This document shows, in pieces, positions 8,146 to 16,300 of a DNA stretch of 64,000 bases. Origin of the DNA: Bradymonas sp963697525 (GTDB lineage Bacteria > Myxococcota_A > Bradymonadia > Bradymonadales > Bradymonadaceae); contig OY969087.1 in assembly GCA_963697525.1 (NCBI GenBank), forward strand, positions 1,922,001-1,986,000, given 5' to 3'. The notes beneath the pieces were generated by a model. It had not been told where the DNA came from. It was given only the letters and a program-made list of their open reading frames with translations, and ran no database searches. Positions within the stretch are counted from its first letter, which is position 1, and each line of letters opens with the position of its first letter. A program made the position numbers and the translations under genes.

Positions 8146-8697
8146 GATTCGCGTTCTCGACTATTCGTGACGTGGTTGCGGCAGCCGAATGATAGTGGGT
8201 TAAGCGCCCATGTTGCAATCCCGACCACCGCCGTCCCCCCGCGGCGGTCTGGCTCAAGTGGGTTCACGCAGAGCTTTCGCTTCTTGCCGCTGGTGGATCT
8301 CGCGGCAAATGACTGCTTTACGGCGCGTTCTTGGTGGTTGGTTCTTGGTTTTGCAGGGCATCGTGAATTGCCCGCATGTCCCGTCTGTGGCATCCGGCAG
8401 GCGATACGGCTGGTTCGAGCGAACATCCACGAGCAGCAAGAACCAAAAACCAAGAACCCTGTGTAAACCCGCCAGGTCACAATACGCCCGGCCCGCACGG
8501 AAGCCGAAAGATCTCTGTGAATCCAGTTGGTTAGCGTCCAGGAACCCCGGACCGAGCGACCGCGAGATGATTTTGATGAGTTGGGCACTTTTCGAATCCC
8601 GAGGAATATCCGTAGGTTATTTCGAGTGGTGAGAAAGTGCCCAGGTCGCAAAATCAGCCGCTGTGCGCGAAGGGAGGGGTTTCCGGATGCTAACCAG
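8146..8697. other. Gene-poor stretch with a long inverted repeat
   Basis: No convincing gene. Positions 8330-8347 (GGTTGGTTCTTGGTTTTG) and 8440-8459 (AAGAACCAAAAACCAAGAAC) form arms of an inverted repeat about 130 bp long. Positions 8262-8345 resemble 55060-55143. A similar TTCTTGGTTCTTGG palindrome occurs at 29768-29900. Confidence 0.6.
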
Positions 8698-8907
8698 TTA
8701 AGGTTCGAAGGCCTGGTCGCGGCCCTGCGCCTGGTCGTAGCGCCACATGGGCATGGTCGCCGGCACGTCGGCGCCCGCCAGGGTCTCGGCCAGGGGGATG
8801 GACACTGTGGCGTTGGCGCCGTCGGCGAAGTCGAGGGCGTTGCCGTCCTGGTCGGTCACCTGCAGGTCGACCATGCCGTAGGTCTCCAGGGCCGCGCGAC
8901 ACCAACT
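8698..8907 (-). pseudogene. Remnant of a surface protein (FAM171/regulatory-like domain)
   Basis: On the minus strand, reading ends in TAA at 8698 and gives RAALETYGMVDLQVTDQDG, ANATVSIPLAETL, then ATMPMWRYDQAQGRDQAFEP. This resembles the beta-domain found in large secreted proteins of Myxococcota and Bradymonadales, where ALxTYGMV.V...L..G..A.I..P and PLWYFDEE are typical (family recollection, not searched). No start codon or signal peptide precedes it within this frame. The usual continuation after MWRYD is lost, so it is read as a decayed fragment. Confidence 0.45.
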
Positions 8908-8939
8908 TCTTCATCCAAATCATCGACGTCCTCCCCGTC

Positions 8940-9161
8940 CATAAGACGGTGCGATAGAGTTTGGGGCGTGCTTGGTGCAAGTCGCATCACCGGCGGAAGT
9001 CGTCGGCTGCCGTGTCCCATGTTCCAAGTAGGCAATCGCTAACTCTGTCGAGATCGAAATGCAATGATTTGGGGCGCAAAGAACGGCGAGAGTAAAAGAA
9101 ACCTTTGCGACTTCGCGGCTTTGCGGTGAAAAAGCAGTTCGCAGTTCGTAGTCTCGCTGCG
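8940..9161. other. Non-coding stretch with a common TTTGCGACTTCGCGGCTTTGCG motif
   Basis: The segment near 9105-9130 (ctttgcgacttcgcggctttgcggtgaaa) resembles a dispersed intergenic motif seen in many genomes. cagttcgcagttc at 9131-9143 also recurs at 37923-37935. No gene visible. Confidence 0.45.
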
Positions 9162-10382
9162 TTAGGGCTGGCATTGCGGCGCGGCGGTCGCGTCGACGCA
9201 ATAGCCCTCGCGGGCGCCATCGTCGACCACGCAGATCTGGCCGGTGGGGCAGCCGTCGGCAGCACATGAGGTGGTGCAGCCGGCGCAGGTGCCGATCTGG
9301 TCGCCGGGCTCGGCGACGCAGCGGCTCGGGGCGGGGCAGTCGCCGCACGTCGCCGCCTCGGCACGGCACAACCCGTCGGCATAGCAGGCCTCGCCGTCGG
9401 GACAGTCGCTCTGGAGCTGGCAGGCATCGTAGCTGGGCGGCGCGACGCAGCGGCCCTGGTCGCATACCTTGGGGGCGTCGCAGTCGTTCTGGGCGATGCA
9501 CGCGGGCGGGGCGGTGGCCGCGCAGCGGCCGTGGTCGCAATACGGGGCCTGCGCCGAGGGACAATCGCCATCGTCGGCGCACTCGGCGCAGCACCCGTCG
9601 ACGAAGACCCGTCCCTGCGAGGCGCAGTCGCTCGGGCTGGTGGCGCGCTCGGGGCAGTAGACGCATTGCTGGGCGCCGGTGCACGCCTCCTGCTGGGTGT
9701 GGTCGCATTGGGTGTCGTCCAGGCACGCCACACATGCGCAGGTCAACGGGTCGCGGTAGGGGTGCAACCCGCCGCAGGCCGGCTGATCGCTGCAGTCGGC
9801 AAGCTTCTGGCAGCGCTGGTCGGCGCAGGCGAAGTCGGCGGGGCATTCGGTGTCGTCGCGGCAGGGATTGACGCACGCGCCCTCGAGGCAGTACTCGGAG
9901 TGGCCGCAGTCGGCGTCGTCGGCGCAGGCCGGGCGGCAGGCGGCGCGAAACGTCGCGCAGGCGTGCCCGACGGGGCAGTCGTCGTCGGATTGGCAATGCT
10001 CCGGCGGGTCGACGCACTGCGGCGGGCGTCCCTGGCAGACCTTGCCCGCCGGGCAATCCTCTTTGCTGCGGCACACGCCCTCCAGGCACGCCCCCTCCCA
10101 GCACGTCGCCGGCGCCTTGCAGTCGCCCACCGTCGAGCACTCCGGCGGCGCACAGTACTCGTGGACGCAGGCGGTGGCGTCGGGGCAGTCCTCGGGGACG
10201 GTACACGACACCACGTCGCATACGTGCTCGTTGCACACCAACAACTGGCCGGCCGCGCAATCGCTCAGCGATTTGCAGGGATCGCCCAACTGGGCCTTCG
10301 GCTGCGACGAACAACTCGCGAGCACGCACACCAGCGCCCCCGCCAGCACCCACCCACACCATTTTCGCAGTCCGTCAATCAC
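9162..10382 (-). CDS. Cys-rich repeat lipoprotein
   Basis: The 406-residue protein begins with a lipoprotein signal (GWVLAGALVCVLASC, lipobox LASC). About a dozen Cys-rich units follow, of the type C.sd.DCp.g..C....C (for example CRSKEDCPAGKVCQGRPPQC, CQSDDDCPVGHACATFRAAC). Such Dickkopf/EGF-like units are typical of exported proteins in Myxococcota/Bradymonadales and probably give disulphide-stabilised adhesive or binding modules. No enzyme motif is present. The GTG at 10382 is preferred, although it lies inside the GGGTGATT repeat; a TTG at 10394 is also in frame. No ribosome-binding site decides between them. Confidence 0.75.
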   Translation of the reverse strand: MIDGLRKWCGWVLAGALVCVLASCSSQPKAQLGDPCKSLSDCAAGQLLVCNEHVCDVVSCTVPEDCPDATACVHEYCAPPECSTVGDCKAPATCWEGACLEGVCRSKEDCPAGKVCQGRPPQCVDPPEHCQSDDDCPVGHACATFRAACRPACADDADCGHSEYCLEGACVNPCRDDTECPADFACADQRCQKLADCSDQPACGGLHPYRDPLTCACVACLDDTQCDHTQQEACTGAQQCVYCPERATSPSDCASQGRVFVDGCCAECADDGDCPSAQAPYCDHGRCAATAPPACIAQNDCDAPKVCDQGRCVAPPSYDACQLQSDCPDGEACYADGLCRAEAATCGDCPAPSRCVAEPGDQIGTCAGCTTSCAADGCPTGQICVVDDGAREGYCVDATAAPQCQP

Positions 10383-10443
10383 CCAATCACCCAATCACCG
10401 CAGTTACGCAGTTCACTCGATCACTCGATCACTCGATCACTCC
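10374..10443. repeat. AATCACCC / CTCGATCA octamer repeat block
   Basis: AATCACCC is repeated twice and is followed by CGCAGTTACGCAGTTCACTCGATCACTCGATCACTCGATCACTC-type sequence. Related blocks occur at 55646-55718 (opposite orientation) and 62101-62226. The block covers the start codon of the Cys-rich lipoprotein and reaches to four bases from the stop codon of the next gene. Confidence 0.85.
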
Positions 10444-10446
10444 CAC

Positions 10447-11955
10447 TCAAAATACCCGATCGAAGCTAAACAGTAGCAAAAGGTCGTTGGTGCGCACCTG
10501 CGACTGCACCAGGTGCAGCGGCGCGCTGGGATCCAGCGGCAGCGGCAGGCTAAACGCCCCGTCGAGCACCAGCAGCAGCGCGCGCTTCGACCACCGCATC
10601 AGGTTGGAGTCGAACGGCCGCTCGTACAACCACTGGGATTGGATGCTCGTGTCGGTCACGTCGACGGCGTCGACCGTCAGATCGATGCGGTCGAGACGCT
10701 CGACGGGCCGCAGCGAGACGATGACGCTGGCGGTCAGTTGGAGGATGCGCACCGGCACGCCCTGCATCTGGGCGTAGAAGTCGACGTGGAGGTCCTTCCA
10801 GTCGAGCTGCAGCGAATCGTTGGCCGGGTCGGTGGTGATCTCGGGCAGCGCCCCGGGTACGATCACCGGCTCGGTCCACGGCCCGATGGGCAGCTCGCCC
10901 AGGCCGATGTCGCCCAGGGCCAGGTCGTCGGTGGCCAGGTTCGACCCGCTGCCGTCGAGCTCGGGGCTCTCCAGCCCGCTGCAGGCAAAGCCGGCCACCG
11001 AGCTCGTCTGGGCCAGCCGCACCAGCAGCGGTGCGGCGATGGTCAGGCCCATGTCGGCGCCCGTGCGGCCCAGCGCATCCGGCGGGACCTCGTCGGCCGA
11101 CAGCGTCGCCGGCGCCTCCGGCGACAGCGCCGGGGCACAGGGGGCGCGCTGGGCGTTGATGGACATGTCCAGGTCCAGGTTGAGCCCGGCCGCGCTCAAC
11201 TGCGCGCCGTTGCTGCCGGTGACCCGCCCGGAGAGTTGCATGCGCCCGCGGCGATTCTCGAAGCTGCTGATATGCTCGATGTCCAGCGGGGCGTGCACCA
11301 GGCCCAGCGCGTCCAGCGGGGAGATCTCCAGGGCGGCGACCGCCGAGGCCGACCACGCGCCGCGCAGGTAATCGACCAGGCGCTGGTCGAGGGCGTCGGC
11401 CTCGGCGGCGGAGAGCCCCTCGACCTCCGGACAACTGCCCACCTGGGTGACCGACGGATTGCTCAGCGTGACGGCGGGCGCCCCCGAGGTCACGATGACG
11501 GGGACGGTGCGCTTGCCCATGGCGGCGTCGGCGTCGACGACGACGCGGTCGGTCTCGACCAGAAACCGGCACACGCGCGTGCCCACCGAGCCCTGGACGC
11601 GCACCGGCACCGTCACCGACACGTCCTGGGCGTCGATCTCGGCGGCCAGACTGGCCGTGTCGGTGGTGATCTGCCAGTTATCCACGGGCACCGTTTTGGC
11701 GATGGGCCCCAACGAGAGCTGCATGCCGAATTGGTCGACGCCCAGACTGTCGCGCTGCAGATCGATGCCCACGGGATAGTCGACCCGGTACAGGCGCTCC
11801 AGGCCGCTCGGCGAGACCAGCGAGCGCACGGTGCGCGGCTGGAAGATCGGCGGCTGGGCGCTGCGCGAGGCGTCGACGATGCGCGCCTGGTCGCAGCCGC
11901 CAAGCGCGAGCAGGGCGGCGACGAGGAAGGCGCGCACGGGGATCGGCGTTCGCAT
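10447..11955 (-). CDS. Lipoprotein, beta-rich, homologous to the N-terminal half of the 1450-residue fusion protein
   Basis: The 502-residue protein has a lipoprotein signal (VRAFLVAALLALGGC). Its ATG at 11955 shares one base with the stop of the preceding gene (TGATG), so translation is probably coupled. The mature part is beta-rich with few motifs. Its region LQLDWKDLHVDFYAQMQGVP then VRILQLTASV aligns by eye with MTVNWKDLDLHFYVYANERF then VRVFTLRADL in the protein at 13387-17739. The long N-terminal extension of the open frame is out-of-frame shadow of the upstream gene and is rejected. Function unknown; an outer-membrane lipid- or protein-binding role is speculative. Confidence 0.7.
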   Translation of the reverse strand: MRTPIPVRAFLVAALLALGGCDQARIVDASRSAQPPIFQPRTVRSLVSPSGLERLYRVDYPVGIDLQRDSLGVDQFGMQLSLGPIAKTVPVDNWQITTDTASLAAEIDAQDVSVTVPVRVQGSVGTRVCRFLVETDRVVVDADAAMGKRTVPVIVTSGAPAVTLSNPSVTQVGSCPEVEGLSAAEADALDQRLVDYLRGAWSASAVAALEISPLDALGLVHAPLDIEHISSFENRRGRMQLSGRVTGSNGAQLSAAGLNLDLDMSINAQRAPCAPALSPEAPATLSADEVPPDALGRTGADMGLTIAAPLLVRLAQTSSVAGFACSGLESPELDGSGSNLATDDLALGDIGLGELPIGPWTEPVIVPGALPEITTDPANDSLQLDWKDLHVDFYAQMQGVPVRILQLTASVIVSLRPVERLDRIDLTVDAVDVTDTSIQSQWLYERPFDSNLMRWSKRALLLVLDGAFSLPLPLDPSAPLHLVQSQVRTNDLLLLFSFDRVF

Positions 11956-13259
11956 CACAGCGCCCCCTCGTCCAAAAGCTGCAGGCGCGACTCCAGCCCG
12001 CTGTCGCGCGGGCGCAGGTGCTCGGCGGCGAGCAGGCGGCCGCGCGCCGACGAGAACGCCAACGACGCCGAAAAGCCGGTGGGGCCGGCGGCGTCGACGC
12101 GCTGTTGAATCCAGCGCCCGTCGCCGTCGAGCGGGCGGCTTCGGTGCGCCAGGCGCAACTGGGCGCTGGTGGCGTCGAGGTAAGCCACCCACGGGGTGTC
12201 GTCGTCGTCGAAGATCAGGCTGGCGAAGGCGCCCACCAGGTGCTTGCGCTCCCGCGAGACCGCGTCGACCTCGAAGCCGGGGTCGGCCACCTCGGTCACG
12301 AAGCGCCCGTCTTGCTCGAAGGCGACCAGCAGTTGGCCGCGGGTGGCGTCCTGGTAGGCGATGGCCAGGGTGCCGGCGCCGTCCAGGGCCATGGAGGCAA
12401 AGCGCCCGGTCACCCCGCGGGTCAGCGAGGCGTCGTGGGCGCGCTCGAAGTCGCCGGTGTCGACCACCGTGACGCGCCACTTGCCGTCGAGGCGGTGGGC
12501 GACGCGCAGATCGCCGCAATCGCCGTCGTTATAGGCCACATACGTCGACCCGGCCCGGCTGAGCACGTCGGGCTCGAAGCCCAGCCCGCGGTTGGCCAGG
12601 CGCCGCTGCTGGGCCGAGCAGATCGCCTCGTCGGCCTGGTCGGCGGGATCGTCGACGGTGTCCAGCGTCCAGCCGCTGCCGTCGATGGGGCCGTGCAATT
12701 CCTCGAGCGCCAGCGTGCGCCGGTCGTGGAAGGCCAGGTGGATCTGGCCGGCGTCGACGGCGACGTCGAAGTCCTCGGTTCCGTGGTAGTCCGCGCCGGG
12801 GACGCTCAACGGGTCGAGCACCCGCCAGCGGGCGACGTCGTCGCCGACGTGGTGGATGCCGACGCGGTAGGTGCCGTCCTGGCCCAGCCAGGCCACCGCC
12901 ACCGTGCTCGCCGAGGTCGTCAGCGCGAGCTTTCGGCTCAACGGCCGGGTCAACGCGCTGAGCACGTACATCGACGGCTCGGCCCCGTCAGACACCCCCA
13001 CGAGCACGTGTCCACCCGGCGCGTCCACCGTCGCCAGAAAGGCGCGCGCGTCCACCAGACCCAGGCGCACCGAGCGCCCCGGCACGGTCCCGTCGAAGGG
13101 CTCCAGGCTGGGAACGATGCATTTTCCGGTGCTGGTATTGCAGGTCAGCCCGCCCCCACACGACGGCGAGCACGCCGTCGTGTTGATGGGGTCGCAGCCC
13201 GCGGCACTCGCCGCGAGCGCGGCGAGCATCATCAGCCAGATTGTGGGTCGGTGGGGCAT
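11955..13259 (-). CDS. Lipoprotein with propeller-like repeats
   Basis: The 434-residue product has a lipoprotein signal (TIWLMMLAALAASAAGC), a short Cys-rich stalk (CDPINTTACSPSCGGGLTC) and six or seven repeats typical of beta-propellers (FASMALDGAGTLAIAYQDAT, WVAYLDATSAQLRLAH). The repeats align with the C-terminal half of the protein at 13387-17739 (YASVAFDANGKLHLAYMDPA). It is coupled to the next gene by a TGATG overlap. ATG at 13259 is preferred; GTG at 13268 is alternative. No strong ribosome-binding site is seen. Function unknown. Confidence 0.7.
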   Translation of the reverse strand: MPHRPTIWLMMLAALAASAAGCDPINTTACSPSCGGGLTCNTSTGKCIVPSLEPFDGTVPGRSVRLGLVDARAFLATVDAPGGHVLVGVSDGAEPSMYVLSALTRPLSRKLALTTSASTVAVAWLGQDGTYRVGIHHVGDDVARWRVLDPLSVPGADYHGTEDFDVAVDAGQIHLAFHDRRTLALEELHGPIDGSGWTLDTVDDPADQADEAICSAQQRRLANRGLGFEPDVLSRAGSTYVAYNDGDCGDLRVAHRLDGKWRVTVVDTGDFERAHDASLTRGVTGRFASMALDGAGTLAIAYQDATRGQLLVAFEQDGRFVTEVADPGFEVDAVSRERKHLVGAFASLIFDDDDTPWVAYLDATSAQLRLAHRSRPLDGDGRWIQQRVDAAGPTGFSASLAFSSARGRLLAAEHLRPRDSGLESRLQLLDEGAL

Positions 13260-13386
13260 GGCCGGCACGGGTACAAGGCAATGGCCCGGCCATTGTGCCA
13301 GAAACCCGCAGGGTCTTGAAGCCGTCCCAACACCTTCTTCGCGCTCTGCGCTCCAGCCGATGCAGGCTAGCAGCCTGCGCTCCAGT

Positions 13387-16300
13387 CTACTGCAGCTCGT
13401 GGAACTCCGGTTTGCCCTCGCTGGGGTCGGTCTGGTTGTTGAGCACGAAGTCGACCGCCATATTGGAGTTGTCCACGTCGCGCACCATCGCCGCGAAGAA
13501 GCCGTGCGCGCCGGTATAGGGATCGCCGGGCTCGCCGAGGGTCTGGGTGCTCCAGTTGCCGTCGGCGTCGCGGGTGGCCAACTGCAGTTTGTGCCAGGTG
13601 GCGTCCTGGTAGAGCACCTGGACGGTGCCGTCGGCGTGCAGCTTCAGGTCGACGTCCTCGCCGATGTCGTTGAGCAGGTAGCCGTCGACGGTGTCGCGCA
13701 CGCCGTTGGCGACGATCTCGGGGTCCCCCTCGACGCCGACCTGGTAGACCAGGTTTTGGGTCGCCGGGTCCATATAGGCCAGGTGCAGCTTGCCGTTGGC
13801 GTCGAACGCCACGGAGGCGTACGGGCCGCTGCGCTTGCTCAGGAATTGCGCGTCGCCCCAGGTGCCGTCGGCGGCGCGGGTGGCCCAGCCGACGTGGCGC
13901 TGCAGGTTGTCAAAGAAGGTCACCGCCAGCCCGTCGCTGGTCTTGCTCAACTGGGCGAATACGCCGGTCATGAACGGGTAGGCCTTCTTGGGGGCCACGA
14001 AGATGGGCATGCAGCTTCCCTGGTTGCAGGCGAGCCCGTCGGCGCAGGTGTCGGTGCAGTCGTCGGTGGGCGCGGCGCAGGTGGCGCTGCTGGTAAAGCA
14101 CTCCTCGCCGGAGCCACACGACGAGCCGCAGGGGTCGTTGGCGGCGTCGGCGTAGACCACCGTGGGGCTGGGGGCGAGCTGGTCGAGCGGCGCGTCCACC
14201 GGGAAGTTGATGTAGCGAAGCTGGGTCTGCCAGCCGTTGTCGGGGTCGTCGACCTGTTTGACCGAGTACACCGCGTGGACGGTGTCGCCGTCGATGAGCA
14301 CGCTGGAGTAGTAGCCGGTGTCGCCCTGGTCGTCGATGGTCTTGGTCTCGAAGGTGTAGCCGTCGGCGCCCTTGGTGCCGCGGGCGTATTTGAGGGTGCC
14401 GTTGTCCTCGTCGCGGTACAGCACGTGCAGGTTGCCGTTGGCGTCCACGCCGATGGCGGTGTGGGTGCCCACGTCGGGGCCCTGGTCGGCGATGCCGCCG
14501 CGCGGGCCGTTGAGGTCGCCCTCGATGTCGCCGCTGTCGGGCACGCCGTCGACGAAGTACCAGGTGGGTTGGCCGCTGTCGTCGACGGTGGCCACCATCA
14601 GGTCGGTGTAGGTCTTGTTGTACACGGCGGCGGCGCGCACGCCGTTATTTTCGGCCACGGAGGCGTATTGGCCGTGGATGCCCAGCGGCAGCGGCGGAAG
14701 CGGCGCGCAGTCGCAGACGGCGCCGCTGACCTCGCAGGTCGCCGAGTCGCCCGTGCCCGGGCTGGTGGCCTTGGGCTCGAAGCCCGGGTCGCACACCTTG
14801 TCGGCGCAGGGGTCGGGCAGATCCTGGCAGGAGTTGTTCTTATAGCAGCAGAATTGGCCGTCGCCGCAGCCGTCGGCGCAGGCCTGCTGGCAGGCGCACA
14901 TGCCGTCGTCGCCGCAGACGGCCACCTGGCCGGCGGCGTCGCAGGAGCAATCGGCGTCGGAGTTGCAGCCGTTTTCGGCCAGTTGGCAGGCGCCGTCGAC
15001 GCATTGCTGGTTGGCGGCGCACGCCGGGTCGCAGCTCTTCGCCTTATGCTTGCCGGCGGCGTTGTCGCTGCAGCCGGCCAGGGCCAGCGCGGCGATGACG
15101 AGGGCGAGCGGGCCGAATTTGGCGAGCGCTCCCTTGGCGCGAGGCCGGTCCTGGCGTCGACGCCACAGGAGCAACAACACGCCGAACAGCGCGAGCACGC
15201 CGCCGGCGGCGCCCACCGGCGTGTTCTGGCCGGCCGCCGAGCAGCCGGCGGCCTGCGGATCGCCCGCGTTGGGGGCGGCCGGTCCGTCGATATGGTCGAG
15301 CTTCATGGGCTCCCAGACCACGTTTTGCTGGTCCTCGGCGACGTGGCCGGCGCGGTCGCGCACCTGGGCGACCAGGCGGAAGTGGGCGGGGGCGCCCTCC
15401 TTGGCCAGGTCGATGGTATTGTCGTGCTGCCAGGGCGTCCACGTGCTGTGGCCCTGGCCGTCGATGATGCGGTAGCGGAACATCAGGTCGCCGAGCTTGT
15501 CGACGGCGTCGCTGGCCGCCAGGGTCACGTGCTGCTTGTCGCGCTGGATGGAGAAGTCCGGCGCCGAGTAGTCGACGTTGACGTAGGTCACCGCCGGCTC
15601 GGGCTCGGTGGTCGAGGGATCGCCGCGGAAGCGCGCGCGCACCTCGATGCGGTGGCGGCCCTCGAGCACGAGCATGGGATCTTTGATCTCCAGGCGGTTG
15701 GTGCGGTGGTACAGGCTCCACAGCCCGCCGTCGACGCGCCAGCTATACTCGATGTCGCCGGCGTCGACCGCCTGGGCGTAGGCCGGCAGGTCGGCGGCGA
15801 CGTCCAGAATCGCCTTGGGATGGGGGATGCCCGAGGCGGTCCACTCGCTCAGGTCCACGTCGGTGTCGTAGATGGTGGTGTCCAGCATCGCCGAGAACGG
15901 CTGGGTCGACGCCGGCACCAGGTCGGCGTACAGCGCGATCATCGTTTTGTTGTCGACGCTGGTGATGTCGTCCTGGCTCAGAGCGATGCGCATGCCCATG
16001 AACTCCGGTAGTTGGATGGGTTGGCTGATGGAGCCGGCCAGGCTGGGAAGGGCCATGCCCATCAGCGTGGGAATCAGGTCGATGACCCGCTGGGGATCTT
16101 CTTTGAGCAGGCCCGTTTTGACGGGCCGGATATTCTGGACCGCGTCGCCCAGGTCGCCGAGCACCGGGATGATGCTGCCCTGGCCGTCGGCGGCCAGGGC
16201 GATGGGCAGGATGAGGTCGGCGCGCAGGGTGAACACGCGCACGAAGCGCTCGTTGGCGTACACGTAGAAGTGCAGGTCCAGATCTTTCCAGTTGACCGTC

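Noticed and set aside
11955..12519. N-terminal extension of the 10447-11955 frame (open to 12519)
   Set aside because: The extension is Arg/Pro-rich shadow of the propeller lipoprotein gene in another frame. A lipoprotein signal begins exactly at the coupled ATG 11955.
12018..13319. Long plus-strand open frames opposite the lipoprotein genes (12018-13319, 12871-16011, 16012-18444)
   Set aside because: They are antisense frames with Val/Gly/Ala/Arg-rich composition, no motifs and no ribosome-binding sites, generated by GC-rich codon bias.
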